From: Lentimicrobiaceae bacterium
GTDB taxonomy: Bacteria; Bacteroidota; Bacteroidia; Bacteroidales; F082
Assembly (NCBI GenBank): GCA_015061365.1
Contig: SUWS01000015.1
Coordinates: 1-48,565 of the forward strand
Direction of reading: 5' to 3'
Length of the DNA: 48,565 nucleotides
Part shown: one piece after another, positions 13,471 to 23,300 of the stretch
How the letters are laid out: each line of letters starts with the position of its first letter
How positions within the stretch are numbered: the first letter of the stretch is position 1
Position numbers and translations under genes: made by a program
The notes under the pieces: generated by a model
What the model saw: only the letters and a program-made list of their open reading frames with translations
The model's database searches: none
Told to the model about the DNA's origin: nothing

Positions 13471-14728
13471 ACTTCCAGTATTCATAGCGCAACGTTATCT
13501 ACTCGCGAAGAAAAGCCACAACCTTATTAATATCGTGACATGGATCTCGATAATAAGTATTTGTGTAGCAACTTTCGCTATGATATTCGTCTTGTCTGTT
13601 TTCAACGGTTTCAACGTGGTGATCTCCGACATGATTCACCAGTTCTCTCCCGACTTGAATATACGTCCCGTCAAAGGCAAGACGATAAACATCAACGAAT
13701 TCCCTATAGAGAAAATTAAAGATATTGATGGTGTCGATTACGTATTCCCTACCATAACTGAAGACGCATTGTTCAAGAACTCAAACAAACAGCAGATCGG
13801 TCAGGTCAAAGGCGTTCCTGATGACTACAACATGATCTCAAGAGTTAGAGGAACAATATTAAACGATACAACTTTCACCATAAGTAATGACAATTACAAC
13901 TTCGGAATTCCGGGTGCAGGAATGGCTTATTTCTTAGGCATCAATATCTATCAGCCTTTTTCATCAGTACAAGTATATGTCCCTAAAAGAGGGAACGCCT
14001 CATCATTCAGTCTCGAAAACAGTTTCAGCAATGGAAATCTATTAGTCACGAAAGTCTTTTCCACGCAACAAGAAGTTGATGAACGACTTGTACTCGCACC
14101 ATTTACGTGGTTGTCAGATCTTATGGAATACGACGGACTCGCCACTGATGTGGAAGTTTTTGTGAACGACAACGGGCAACGGACAACAGACAACAGACTG
14201 TTAAAAAGTATCAAGAAAGAAATCAAGAATATTCTTGGTGAAGGTTATAAGGTGCAGGATCAGTATGAACAGCAGGAGACGTTATATAAGATGATGAAAG
14301 CCGAGAAACTTGCGGTTTATCTTATACTTACGTTTGTCTTGATCATGGCGACTTTCAACGTCATTGGTTCGTTGAGCATGCTGATTATCGACAAAAGGAA
14401 AGACATCACCTTGCTCAAGGCGATGGGTGCCGACACTAATTTAGTGAAGAAAATCTTCATCAACGAAGGACTTCTAATCTCCGTCGTCGGTGGTGTTTTA
14501 GGATTGATAGTAGGGATTATCGCTGTTTTGATACAACAGCATTTTGGCATCATACGACTTGGCAATGGAGAAGGCAACTACATCATCGACGCATATCCGG
14601 TTGCCTTGGAGATGGCAGATGTCATCTTAGTTTTCGTCACGATAACGATAATTGGAAGCATCGCATCATTCTTCACAGCTAACAAGTCGATAGAAAAAAT
14701 GGAAGACGTTTCATTAAATGCGAGATAA
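13466..14728 (+). CDS. ABC transporter permease, LolC/LolE-FtsX family
   Basis: A 420-residue inner-membrane permease of the lipoprotein-releasing type. An N-terminal membrane segment (IVTWISIISICVATFAMIFV) is followed by a ~220-residue periplasmic domain. Three C-terminal membrane segments come around residues 280-305, 335-355 and 380-405, with the FtsX motif NVIGSLSMLIIDKRKDITLL. No ATPase or second permease gene is adjacent, so it probably works with a LolD-like ATPase encoded elsewhere. The only start giving the canonical beginning RLPVFIAQRYLLAKKS is a TTG at 13466 inside a heptamer repeat. A second heptamer array (14168-14195) is translated within the periplasmic domain. It overlaps ksgA tail to tail by 15 bp. 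Confidence 0.88.
   Translation: MRLPVFIAQRYLLAKKSHNLINIVTWISIISICVATFAMIFVLSVFNGFNVVISDMIHQFSPDLNIRPVKGKTININEFPIEKIKDIDGVDYVFPTITEDALFKNSNKQQIGQVKGVPDDYNMISRVRGTILNDTTFTISNDNYNFGIPGAGMAYFLGINIYQPFSSVQVYVPKRGNASSFSLENSFSNGNLLVTKVFSTQQEVDERLVLAPFTWLSDLMEYDGLATDVEVFVNDNGQRTTDNRLLKSIKKEIKNILGEGYKVQDQYEQQETLYKMMKAEKLAVYLILTFVLIMATFNVIGSLSMLIIDKRKDITLLKAMGADTNLVKKIFINEGLLISVVGGVLGLIVGIIAVLIQQHFGIIRLGNGEGNYIIDAYPVALEMADVILVFVTITIIGSIASFFTANKSIEKMEDVSLNAR
14168..14195. repeat. Heptamer array inside the permease gene
   Basis: GACAACG, GGCAACG, GACAACA, GACAACA: four 7-nt units in frame within coding sequence, giving the residues DNGQRTTDNR in the periplasmic domain. Its 28-nt length equals the array in the adenosyltransferase gene. 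Confidence 0.9.
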
Positions 14729-15496
14729 CATCTTCGTCAACTCCACAAACTCCGCCACCGAAAGCTGTTCTGGTCGTTTGTTGAAAATCTCGTCTTGGAT
14801 TATCTCCTGAGGTATCAGACTTCTCAATGAGTTCCGCATCGTCTTTCTTCTCTGGTTGAAAGCCTGCTTCACGACAGTTACAAACAATTTTTCATCGCAA
14901 TCTAACTGCGTCACATCGTTGCGTCGCATCCTTATCACAGCCGACTTCACTTTTGGCGGAGGATTGAAGACATTCTCATGAACCGTGAAAAGATACTCAA
15001 TGTCATACCACGCCTGCAACAAAACACTCAATATTCCGTATGTCTTGCTTCCCGGTCCGGCAGCGATCCGCTCAGCGACTTCCTTCTGTATCATGCCGAC
15101 AGCCTCATCAACTTGGTTTCTGTATTTCAAGACCTGAAAGAAAATCTGACTGCTGATGTTATACGGGAAATTACCGATGACGCCTATCTTCTCTGAAGCG
15201 AACTTACTTAAATCAGTCCTCAAGAAATCGCCATGTATGAGATGTTCTCCCAACTGAGGGAAGGCGTTCTTCAGATATTCTATCGATTCTGTGTCAATCT
15301 CAACGACACGCAATTTCTCTAAATTATCCTCGATGATATATTGCGTCAAAACGCCCATGCCAGCACCGACTTCAACAATAACGTTAACGTCATCAGACAT
15401 AGCATCGACGATATTTCTCGCGATATTCAAATCCGTAAGAAAATGCTGACCTAAAGCCTTCTTAGGTCTCACCAAATTATTATATGATTGATTCAT
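14714..15496 (-). CDS. ksgA: 16S rRNA (adenine1518/1519-N6)-dimethyltransferase
   Basis: A 260-residue RsmA/KsgA enzyme that dimethylates two adjacent adenines in helix 45 of 16S rRNA. The N-terminal PKKALGQHFLTDLNIA is characteristic. The SAM-binding motif is VEVGAGMGVLTQYI and the catalytic motif is NFPYNISSQI, a conservative variant of NLPYN. FNQRRKTMRNSL is the conserved C-terminal substrate segment. Full length. It is the last gene of a leftward serS-lipoprotein-TPR-ksgA series, separated from the TPR gene by a heptamer array. Confidence 0.95.
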   Translation of the reverse strand: MNQSYNNLVRPKKALGQHFLTDLNIARNIVDAMSDDVNVIVEVGAGMGVLTQYIIEDNLEKLRVVEIDTESIEYLKNAFPQLGEHLIHGDFLRTDLSKFASEKIGVIGNFPYNISSQIFFQVLKYRNQVDEAVGMIQKEVAERIAAGPGSKTYGILSVLLQAWYDIEYLFTVHENVFNPPPKVKSAVIRMRRNDVTQLDCDEKLFVTVVKQAFNQRRKTMRNSLRSLIPQEIIQDEIFNKRPEQLSVAEFVELTKMLSRI

Positions 15497-15545
15497 CGTT
15501 AATTATCAATTGTTAACTATTAATTGTAAATTGTTAATTGTAAAT
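15497..15545. repeat. Heptamer array spanning the ksgA-TPR gene gap and the TPR gene end
   Basis: Seven 7-nt units: CGTTAAT, TATCAAT, TGTTAAC, TATTAAT, TGTAAAT, TGTTAAT, TGTAAAT. It begins at the base after the ksgA start codon and ends inside the TPR gene, supplying that gene's stop codon (15520-15522) and its last seven codons. Confidence 0.9.
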
Positions 15546-17409
15546 CGCGAAGCCGCCTATACGCATTACGAGCCTGCGCCACATAGACGCTCGCCGTATA
15601 TTCATCGATAATCTTGGCGTAGCATTCCATCGCTTCATCCTTATTATCTAAAAATCTCTCCAACAAAACAGCGTCTTTCATCAGCGCGTCGTCTGCCATA
15701 TAGCTGTCGGCATATCCTTGATAGACGCGTTTATATAAACTATCCGCCAAATTATATTCCTGATTTTCAACTGCTATCTGCGCCTTACGCATCAGGAGAT
15801 AAGGCATACTGACTTCATTAGGATTATATATGTTTATCGAGTCAAGCATCTGATTTGCGATCTCGTAGCGTTTCTGATAAATGTAGAAATCTGCTTTTGC
15901 GAGACGTTGCAATGCGATAGTGTCGTATTCTAAATTATCAGAAATGACGAGCGACAATGTCATGGCGTCGTTAGCTATGAGTTTCGATGTCGCTGATTTC
16001 AATATGTTTAGAACCGACAACGCCCAGTCGAATTCGCCTATATAATAACGAAGCTGAGCATTCTTAAAACGCGCTTCATGTCCTATAGGTTCTTCCTTCA
16101 TCGACTTGTCAATCTGACTGTAAAGTAATGTCGCCTCCCATACTTCTTCCTTAAAAAGATAAATATCAGCGAGTTTCATCTTAAGTTTCGCCTTATTCAG
16201 CTTAGACAGATTCAAAGTCAAGGCATCGTTCAACAATGTTATCGCCTTCTCATTATCATCAAGTTTAAAGGCTAAAATCTCTGCACGTATAATTAATATA
16301 GGTACAGTCTTATCGTTGATGCCGAGTTCCAAACATTCGTTCTCTATTCGTTTCTCAAACCCGGAATAGAAGTCATAGTCTGAATTACCATCAATTTCAG
16401 ATTTAACATACTGAACTTCTGTAAGTCCCACAACAGCTTCAGGATAATATGCACCCTCCTTCGATTTTTTAATAAGATAATCGTAAGCCGTAATAGCCAC
16501 ATCATATTGTTCGTTATCACGGGCTATTCTCGCAAGATATATGATGTCGTATTCTCTGTCATTCATACGTCTGTCTATCGCAATCTCCTGATTCAAAGCC
16601 ATTTCATAATCTTTCATCTGAAGAGCGAACCACACTAAAAGTTCAGCAATCAATACATCTTCAGGTCTTTCCTGCGACTTTTTCAAAAGAGCGATACGCA
16701 TGACGTCAGTAACTGAACCATCCATATCATATCTTATCATAAAAGAAAGTCTCGATTTAATGATTTCATAATCGTCGGGTTCTGTCTCAAGTTGAAGGAG
16801 ATAATTTTCCGTAGCTTTTTCAAAATTCATCATCGACTGATAAGCTAAAGCCTTCTCCATATAAAACTTATAGTTCATCGACGAGATAGCTGAACCTCTG
16901 TCGTACAATATGATAGCATACTCATCGAAATCCTTCGAACGTAAAGTATTAGCCACCTGACTAAAAACATTCCTATCTTCAGGCAAATCGCCTATCATCT
17001 TTTTGAGATATTTATCAGCTTTTTCAGTCTCACCATTTTTCTGATAGACGTATGCGAGATTTATCTGAGCCTTCCATTTATTTGTCGTGTTGTCGCGTTT
17101 AATAAAAGACTTCAGACTTTTCTCAGCCTCTTCATAGTTTTCCAAAAAGAGCAGACACTCAATATATTGAGAAAAATAATGATAATAGTTATGTTGTAAA
17201 TAAAGCTGATTATATAATTCGGCCGCCTTGTCGTATTCCTTGTTGTTATAGAAAGAACGTGCAAGTTGTTCATTCACCTGACGCTGAGGTTGCGCCGACT
17301 GGTCTTTACTCGTATTACGCTGAGGTAACGGCACCTGGGCCGACATCTGTTCCGCTGAAAAAAACAGCAAAGTCACGACAAAGAAAAACAACCGTGCAAG
17401 ATACCTCAT
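15520..17409 (-). CDS. Exported tetratricopeptide-repeat protein
   Basis: A 629-residue protein with a signal peptide (MRYLARLFFFVVTLLFFSAE followed by QMSAQ) and then helical TPR-type repeats throughout. Examples are YNNKEYDKAAELYNQLYLQH, YEEAEKSLKSFIKRD and YNLADSLYKRVYQGYADSYM. No enzyme domain is visible, so it is probably a periplasmic or outer-membrane scaffold for protein complexes. Its start is 6 bp after the end of the lipoprotein gene, so the two may act together at the envelope. The last residues (LQLTIYN) and stop codon are encoded by intergenic-type heptamers, so the original C-terminus may have been replaced. Confidence 0.85.
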   Translation of the reverse strand: MRYLARLFFFVVTLLFFSAEQMSAQVPLPQRNTSKDQSAQPQRQVNEQLARSFYNNKEYDKAAELYNQLYLQHNYYHYFSQYIECLLFLENYEEAEKSLKSFIKRDNTTNKWKAQINLAYVYQKNGETEKADKYLKKMIGDLPEDRNVFSQVANTLRSKDFDEYAIILYDRGSAISSMNYKFYMEKALAYQSMMNFEKATENYLLQLETEPDDYEIIKSRLSFMIRYDMDGSVTDVMRIALLKKSQERPEDVLIAELLVWFALQMKDYEMALNQEIAIDRRMNDREYDIIYLARIARDNEQYDVAITAYDYLIKKSKEGAYYPEAVVGLTEVQYVKSEIDGNSDYDFYSGFEKRIENECLELGINDKTVPILIIRAEILAFKLDDNEKAITLLNDALTLNLSKLNKAKLKMKLADIYLFKEEVWEATLLYSQIDKSMKEEPIGHEARFKNAQLRYYIGEFDWALSVLNILKSATSKLIANDAMTLSLVISDNLEYDTIALQRLAKADFYIYQKRYEIANQMLDSINIYNPNEVSMPYLLMRKAQIAVENQEYNLADSLYKRVYQGYADSYMADDALMKDAVLLERFLDNKDEAMECYAKIIDEYTASVYVAQARNAYRRLRDLQLTIYN

Positions 17410-17415
17410 CTTTTA

Positions 17416-17886
17416 TTATTGTTTTTCAAAACTTTTTATAAATTCACTCTGTTTCTCGAAACGATCTAAGAAATAATCCAACTTGGCGTTCAAAGTCTTG
17501 ACAGCCTTTTCCTCGGAAGCGAGATATTCTTCTCTTTGCGTCTCATCATAAAGACCGTTCTCAAAATCATCCTTGAGGTCACTAAGTTGCGATTTGGAAT
17601 AATCAATTTCTTCTTTCAACGGGATTCTCTCATCTTCATATTGCTGAAGATATGCGCGAAGAAGTTGCATCTCTGGTCGTGGGTTGTTATCATTCCTCAA
17701 TTTCCCGTCAAATTCAATACAATCCTCGACAAGCTCATTGAAAGCGGTTTCTGTCTCTTGGTATTTCTTCTCAATCTTGGAAACCTGTTTTTCCATCGTA
17801 TCAATACGTTTCATTGACGGCTCGTTATTACAAGCCATCAATGAACACAATATTAAAAAAACGCTTATTTTACTTAATAATCTCAA
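17416..17886 (-). CDS. Lipoprotein with coiled-coil
   Basis: A 156-residue lipoprotein. The signal peptide ends in the lipobox LMACNN, so Cys19 would be lipidated. The rest is charged and strongly helical, with long heptad-like stretches around residues 30-55 and 85-155, consistent with a coiled coil. No family is recognised. It overlaps the end of serS by 17 bp and is followed 6 bp later by the exported TPR protein, so translation is probably coupled. A structural or assembly role at the envelope is a guess. Confidence 0.82.
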   Translation of the reverse strand: MRLLSKISVFLILCSLMACNNEPSMKRIDTMEKQVSKIEKKYQETETAFNELVEDCIEFDGKLRNDNNPRPEMQLLRAYLQQYEDERIPLKEEIDYSKSQLSDLKDDFENGLYDETQREEYLASEEKAVKTLNAKLDYFLDRFEKQSEFIKSFEKQ

Positions 17887-19141
17887 AGCCAGTATATTTT
17901 TGGAGTGCCTTAGGAACTCTGATTCCTTCTTCGCACTGGTTATTTTCCAACAATGCTGCCACTATACGAGGCAATGCCAATGCGCTGCCGTTGAGAGTGT
18001 GAACAAGACGAATATTACCGTCTTTATCTTTAAATCTGAGTTTCATTCTGTTAGCTTGGAATGTCTCGAAGTTAGAGACGGAACTTACTTCAAGCCAAAG
18101 TTCTTGCGCTGCCGACCATACTTCGTAGTCGTATGTCATTGCCGATGTAAAACTCATGTCACCGCCGCAGAGACGTAACACTCTGAAAGGAAGTTCGAGC
18201 TTACGTAACAAGTTGGCTACGTGTTCTTTCATTGCTTCAAGTCTTTCGTAAGAGGTGTCAGGGTGAGCAATCTCCACTATTTCAACCTTATCAAATTGAT
18301 GCAATCTGTTGAGACCGCGCACTGTCTTACCCCAAGAACCGGCTTCGCGACGGAAGCAGTTGGAATAAGCCACGTTTCTCAAAGGAAGCTGATTTTCTTG
18401 GACTATCTTGTCGCGGAAGATATTAGTTACAGGCACCTCTGCCGTCGGGATGAGATACATATTATCCAAAGGCACTGCATACATCTGAGCCTCTTTATCA
18501 GGAAGTTGACCCGTTGCGTAAGCCGATGCCTCATTGACTAAGATCGGAGGTTGAATTTCGTAATAACCTGCTGCTATAGCTTCATCTAAGAAGAAATTGA
18601 TGAGAGCGCGTTGTAATCTTGCGCCTGCGCCTTTATAGAATGGGAAGCCTGCGCCAGTCACCTTATTACCGAGTTCGAAGTCGGCGAGCTGATATTTGTT
18701 TAAGAGATCCCAGTGAGGGACAGCACCTTCATAAAGTTTCGGCAGCTCACCTTCTTGGCTTACGACGAGGTTGTCGGCAGCCGTCTTACCGCAAGGCACT
18801 TCTAAATTAGGGGTGTTAGGAATCTCGACGAGTTTGTTTTGAAGCTGAGTCTTTATCTCCTCTGCGCGTTCTGATAAAACTTTGGTTTTCTCTTTAAGTT
18901 CTGTGTTTCTCTTTTTGAGTTCGTTAGCTTCGTCGGCTTTACCTTGTTTGTAAAGTTCGCCGATTTTCTTTGCCAACGAGTTTGCTTCTGCGAGAGCCTC
19001 ATCGTTTTCTTGTTGTACGGCACGACGTTCATCGTCAAGCTGAAGCACTTCATCTAATAATTCAAAGCGAGTAAAATTCTTAATACTCAATCGTTTGACA
19101 ACTTCTTCTTTATGTTCTCTTATGTAAGATACTACTAACAT
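17870..19141 (-). CDS. serS: Seryl-tRNA synthetase
   Basis: A 423-residue class II synthetase that charges tRNA-Ser and is the first step toward selenocysteyl-tRNA where used. The N-terminal ~110 residues form the antiparallel coiled-coil arm that contacts the long variable arm of tRNA-Ser. Motif 1 lies around EIQPPILVNEASAYATGQLP, motif 2 is CFRREAGSWGKTVRGL, and motif 3 is LNGSALALPRIVAALLENNQ. It starts 20 nt after a TANNTTTG box and heads a leftward unit with the lipoprotein, TPR and ksgA genes. Confidence 0.96.
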   Translation of the reverse strand: MLVVSYIREHKEEVVKRLSIKNFTRFELLDEVLQLDDERRAVQQENDEALAEANSLAKKIGELYKQGKADEANELKKRNTELKEKTKVLSERAEEIKTQLQNKLVEIPNTPNLEVPCGKTAADNLVVSQEGELPKLYEGAVPHWDLLNKYQLADFELGNKVTGAGFPFYKGAGARLQRALINFFLDEAIAAGYYEIQPPILVNEASAYATGQLPDKEAQMYAVPLDNMYLIPTAEVPVTNIFRDKIVQENQLPLRNVAYSNCFRREAGSWGKTVRGLNRLHQFDKVEIVEIAHPDTSYERLEAMKEHVANLLRKLELPFRVLRLCGGDMSFTSAMTYDYEVWSAAQELWLEVSSVSNFETFQANRMKLRFKDKDGNIRLVHTLNGSALALPRIVAALLENNQCEEGIRVPKALQKYTGFEIIK

Positions 19142-19386
19142 GGTAAAAAAATTTTTATATGCAAAGATAAAAAAAAGTCTAAAGGCGAAAGTCTAAAGAC
19201 GAAAGATTTTTTCAATGCACAATGCATAATTCATAATGCATAATTATTATGATGTATTCATTCAATTATGAATTAATTGTGATTGCTTATCATAATAATT
19301 TTTCGTTATAATGTAAAAATATCATAATAATTTTCCATTATAACATAAAAATATTATATATTTTAGTTTTTCAGATTCCATGTCAA
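19142..19386. repeat. Gap between serS and rpmA: heptamer arrays and a 32-bp tandem repeat
   Basis: No gene is seen in the ~300 bp between serS and rpmA. GTCTAAA, GGCGAAA, GTCTAAA, GACGAAA fill 19177-19204. CAATGCA, CAATGCA, TAATTCA, TAATGCA, TAATTAT fill 19213-19247. Two copies of a 32-bp AT-rich unit with four mismatches lie at 19288-19319 and 19320-19351. The serS promoter box is at 19162-19169 and the rpmA terminator follows at ~19387-19421. Confidence 0.85.
19162..19169 (-). promoter_or_regulatory. -7 promoter box of serS
   Basis: Leftward TATCTTTG, an exact TANNTTTG match, 20 nt before the serS ATG. Confidence 0.65.
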
Positions 19387-19421
19387 TAAAAAAAATCCCG
19401 GACTTCAATTGAAATTCGGGA
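19387..19421 (-). terminator. Intrinsic terminator of the rplU-rpmA operon
   Basis: Bases 19396-19406 pair with 19411-19421 with one mismatch and a 4-nt AATT loop. The leftward transcript then runs into a tract of eight U residues. It lies 29 bp after the rpmA stop. Confidence 0.85.
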
Positions 19422-19449
19422 CTTTCTTATTTCGTTTTATGTATAACGA

Positions 19450-19722
19450 TTATTCTGTTATTTCAGCTTGTACTGGGATAACTGAAACGTAAGAACGATC
19501 GTCTCTTCTCTTACGGAATTCTACGATACCGTCTGTGAGTGCGTAAAGAGTATGATCTTTACCGCAACCTACGTTTTCACCTGGATTGTGTTTTGTACCA
19601 CGTTGACGGACGATGATGTTACCGGCGATAACAGCTTGACCACCGAAAACCTTTACGCCCAAACGTTTGCTATGGGATTCACGACCGTTTGATGAACTAC
19701 CAACACCTTTTTTATGTGCCAT
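19450..19722 (-). CDS. rpmA: 50S ribosomal protein L27
   Basis: A 90-residue ribosomal protein whose N-terminal tail reaches the peptidyl-transferase centre. The start [20 protein letters not shown] is the processed type, without the cleaved leader seen in Firmicutes. [17 protein letters not shown] ([19 protein letters not shown]) and the downstream [14 protein letters not shown] are conserved. It lies 24 bp after rplU in the standard order and is closed by a strong terminator. Confidence 0.97.
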   Translation of the reverse strand: MAHKKGVGSSSNGRESHSKRLGVKVFGGQAVIAGNIIVRQRGTKHNPGENVGCGKDHTLYALTDGIVEFRKRRDDRSYVSVIPVQAEITE

Positions 19723-19746
19723 AACTAATAAATTTTTTCGGGTTTG

Positions 19747-20058
19747 TTATTCAGTAATATTTTCAATGCTGATCTTTGTCAATTCTTGACGATGACCATT
19801 TAATGTTTGATAACCTTTTCTTCTTTTCTTTTTGAAAACAAGAACTTTGTCACCTTTAAGATGCTCAACAATCTTAGCATCAACTTTAGCACCTTCGAGG
19901 ACGGGGGTGCCTACCCTTGTGCTGCCTTCATTTTCGATCAACAACACCTTGTCGAAAGTGATTGTGCCTTCGACTTCACCATTCAAACGATTGCAATAGA
20001 TCTTGTCACCTTTGCTAACTTTGAATTGTTGCCCTGCGATTTCTACAATTGCGTACAT
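19747..20058 (-). CDS. rplU: 50S ribosomal protein L21
   Basis: A 103-residue ribosomal protein that binds 23S rRNA. MYAIVEIAGQQFKVSKGDKI, VLLIENEGSTRVGTP and VFKKKRRKGYQTLNGHRQEL are the expected conserved parts. It is the first gene of the rplU-rpmA operon, with a promoter box at 20102-20109. The ~40-nt leader shows no structure I can assign to autoregulation. Confidence 0.97.
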   Translation of the reverse strand: MYAIVEIAGQQFKVSKGDKIYCNRLNGEVEGTITFDKVLLIENEGSTRVGTPVLEGAKVDAKIVEHLKGDKVLVFKKKRRKGYQTLNGHRQELTKISIENITE

Positions 20059-20101
20059 TCTTTAAATTTAAGTTGAAATTATTTTCTAATTTTTCGGACT
20101 G

Positions 20102-20109
20102 CAAAAGTA
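20102..20109 (-). promoter_or_regulatory. -7 promoter box of rplU-rpmA
   Basis: Leftward TACTTTTG matches TANNTTTG, 43 nt before the rplU ATG. Confidence 0.6.
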
Positions 20110-20160
20110 CTATTTTTTTTCATACAAAAAACATTGTGAAGAAAATTAATTTTTGATACT

Positions 20161-20213
20161 TTGAACGTTGAACATAGACCATTGAACCGGTTCCAAAGCC
20201 TTAGTTCAAAGTT
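20161..20213. repeat. Heptamer array plus shared GGTTC...CAAAGTT element, copy 2
   Basis: TTGAACG, TTGAACA, TAGACCA, TTGAACC fill 20161-20188. They are followed at 20189-20213 by the 25-bp element also seen at 10162-10186, ending AAAGCCTTAGTTCAAAGTT, with one mismatch. In both places TTGAACN-type heptamers precede the element. Confidence 0.85.
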
Positions 20214-20259
20214 TAAAGTTTTTTTCTTTACACCTTAATATTATAAAGCATATTTTTCT

Positions 20260-20267
20260 TACCTTTG
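20260..20267 (+). promoter_or_regulatory. -7 promoter box of the purL operon
   Basis: TACCTTTG matches TANNTTTG. The ~65-nt leader to the ATG at 20337 contains a weak inverted repeat, AAATTGT at 20270-20276 and ACAATTT at 20318-20324. It matches no riboswitch I know. Confidence 0.6.
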
Positions 20268-20336
20268 CGAAATTGTACAGACAAGGCAATTCACGTCCGT
20301 ACATATTTATTTTGTGCACAATTTAATTATAATACT

Positions 20337-23300
20337 ATGATAGTATTCTTTGAAAATAAACAACGTAATATCATCGCTTTAGAAAGTAATGAACGTTTAA
20401 ATCCTGAAACAGTTTCCAAATTAGTCTGGTTATTCGACGAAGCAAAACAGATTTTATCTCCAACTATCAAAGGTTATTTCTTCGGTCCCCGTAAGGAGAT
20501 GATAACTCCATGGAGCACCAACGCGGTAGAGATAACCCAGAACATGGGCATCAGCGGCATCACCCGCATCGAAGAGTTCAAGCCAGTAGATGCCAACGAC
20601 AATAGTTTCGACCCGATGCTTCAGGCAAAATATAAAGACTTAGACCAAAAATTGTTCTTCATCGACCGCAAGCCGGAACCTATAAAAAACATCGACGACA
20701 TTGAGAGTTATAACATACAAGAAGGTCTGGCGTTAAGCGAAGAAGAAATATCATATCTCAAAGGCATAAGCGAGAAGATAGGTCGTCCGCTCACCGATAG
20801 CGAAGTATACGGTTTCGCCCAGGTCAACTCAGAACATTGTCGTCATAAGATCTTCGGCGGCACTTTCATCATCGACGGAGAAGAAAAGCCCGACTCTCTC
20901 TTCGCGCTCATCAAGAAGACTTCAAAAGAAAATCCTAACAGATTAGTATCTGCATATAAAGACAACGTCGCTTTCATCTTAGGTCCTAAGGTAGAACAGT
21001 TCGCTCCTAAGACACAACATCAAGCCGACTTCTTCCATATACAAGACATCGACACCGTCATCTCTTTGAAAGCTGAGACTCACAACTTCCCTACTACAGT
21101 GGAGCCTTTCAACGGAGCGGCTACAGGTAGCGGCGGCGAAATCAGAGACCGTCTCGCCGGCGGTAAGGGCAGCATCCCATTGGCAGGAACAGCAGTATAT
21201 ATGACATCATATCCTCGCACCGAAGAGAAACGCGAGTGGGAACAAGGCTTCGAAGAACGTAAATGGTTATATCAAGATCCAGCCGACATCCTCATCAAGG
21301 CTTCTAACGGTGCTTCCGACTTCGGCAACAAATTCGGACAGCCTCTCATCAACGGCAGTCTCCTCACCTTCGAACATCAGGAAGAAGGCAAAGAATTCGG
21401 ATACGACAAGGTCATCATGCTCGCTGGCGGTATCGGCTTCGCAAGAAAAGACGACAGTCTCAAGGAAGATCCGGAACCAGGCGACCTCATCATAGTGTTA
21501 GGCGGCGACAACTACCGCATCGGCATGGGCGGCGGCGCAGTATCGAGTGTCGACACAGGACAATACAGCAACGCCATAGAACTTAACGCCGTTCAACGTG
21601 CCAACCCTGAGATGCAGAAACGCGTCGCTAACGTGGTACGCGCCATGACAGAATGTGGCGACAACCCTATACGCTCCATCCACGACCACGGAGCCGGCGG
21701 CCACCTCAACTGCCTCTCCGAACTCATCGACAAGAGCGGTGGCAAAATCAACGTCGACAAACTCCCAGTAGGCGACCCTACATTATCCGACAAAGAGATA
21801 ATAGGCAACGAGTCGCAAGAAAGAATGGGACTCTTAGTCAATAAAGAAAATACTGAAATCATCAGACAGACAGCTCTCAGAGAACGCGCCCCTTATTTCT
21901 TAGTAGGTGAAGCCACCAACGACGAGCGTCTGCGTTTCATAAGAGAAGAAGGCGGCAACGCCATCGACCTCACCTTGTCGGACTTCTTCGGAAGCACTCC
22001 GAAAACCATAATGCACGACACCGACAAACCTTATCATTTCAATGATATTAAATACAAGAAAAAAGATTTCAACAAATATTTAGAGCAGGTACTTCAACTT
22101 GAAGCCGTAGCTTGTAAAGACTGGTTGACAAATAAAGTTGACAGATCTGTGACGGGACGCGTCGCCTTGCAACAATGTGCAGGACCGATACAGCTTCCTC
22201 TCAACAACTTAGGCATCAGCGCACTCGACTATCAAGGCAAGAGAGGTATAGGTACGGCCTTAGGTCACTCCCCGGTGGCAGCACTCGCCGACCCTGCAAA
22301 AGGCTCTCGCTTGGCAGTAGCCGAATCGTTGACCAACGTCATCTGGGCTCCTATAGAAGAAAACCTCAAAGGCGTCTCATTAAGTGCTAACTGGATGTGG
22401 CCAGCCAAAAACGAAGGAGAGAACACACGTCTCTACAAAGCCGTCAAAGCTCTCAGCGACATCTGCATCGAATTAGGCATCAACGTACCGACAGGCAAAG
22501 ACTCCTTGTCGATGACACAGAAATATCCTAACGGACAGAAAGTAATGTCGCCAGGAACAGTCATCGTGACAGCAGTAGGCGAAGTGTCTGACATACGCAA
22601 GACAATAAAACCTGTAGTTCATCAAGACAATGAAACTGAGTTGTTATACATCGACTTCTCAAAGGGCGACTTCCAATTAGGAGGCAGCAGCTTGGCTCAG
22701 GTGTTAGACAAAATCGGCAACGACACTCCTGACGTTAAAGACCCTGCATATTTCAAAAATTGTTTCAACACCATACAGAAACTCATCGAAGAAGGTCTCA
22801 TCATCGCCGGTCACGACGTATCGGCAGGCGGCTTGATCACAACATTATTGGAAATGACATTCGCCAACTGTGAAGGCGGCTTGAACATCAACCTCTCAGA
22901 ATTTAAAAACAACGACCTTATCTCGGTAGCTTTCAGCGAACAACCTGCCGTCGTTATTCAAATCAAAGACAATAAGGCAAAAGAGATTCTCAAAGACAAC
23001 AATATAGATTTCATCGTAATAGGTAAGCCTCAAGACAAACATGAGATCACGTTGAAGAAAGATAGAGACAAATATAGTTTAGACATCAACGCTTTACGCG
23101 ACGTATGGTATAAGAGCTCATATCTTTTAGACATAAAACAAAGCGGTAAAGCTAAGGCAACAGAACGTTTTGAGAATTATAAGAGACAAGACTTGCGATA
23201 CGACTTCAGCAACAAGTTCACCGGTAAGGCAGCCGACCTCGGCATTGATATGCACCGTAGAGAACCTTCTGGAGTCAAGGCAGCCATCATCAGAGAGAAA

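Noticed and set aside
17259-18178. Additional + strand genes opposite serS and the TPR gene
   Set aside because: The open frames lie opposite well-identified genes and have no recognisable motifs.
19142-19449. tRNA or small RNA gene in the serS-rpmA gap
   Set aside because: No cloverleaf or T-arm sequence; the gap is explained by promoter, repeats and terminator.
20059-20100. Autoregulatory L21 leader
   Set aside because: The ~40-nt leader is short and shows no stable structure.
20268-20336. Purine-type riboswitch in the purL leader
   Set aside because: Only a 7-bp inverted repeat is visible; the conserved core of known purine or PRPP riboswitches is not seen.
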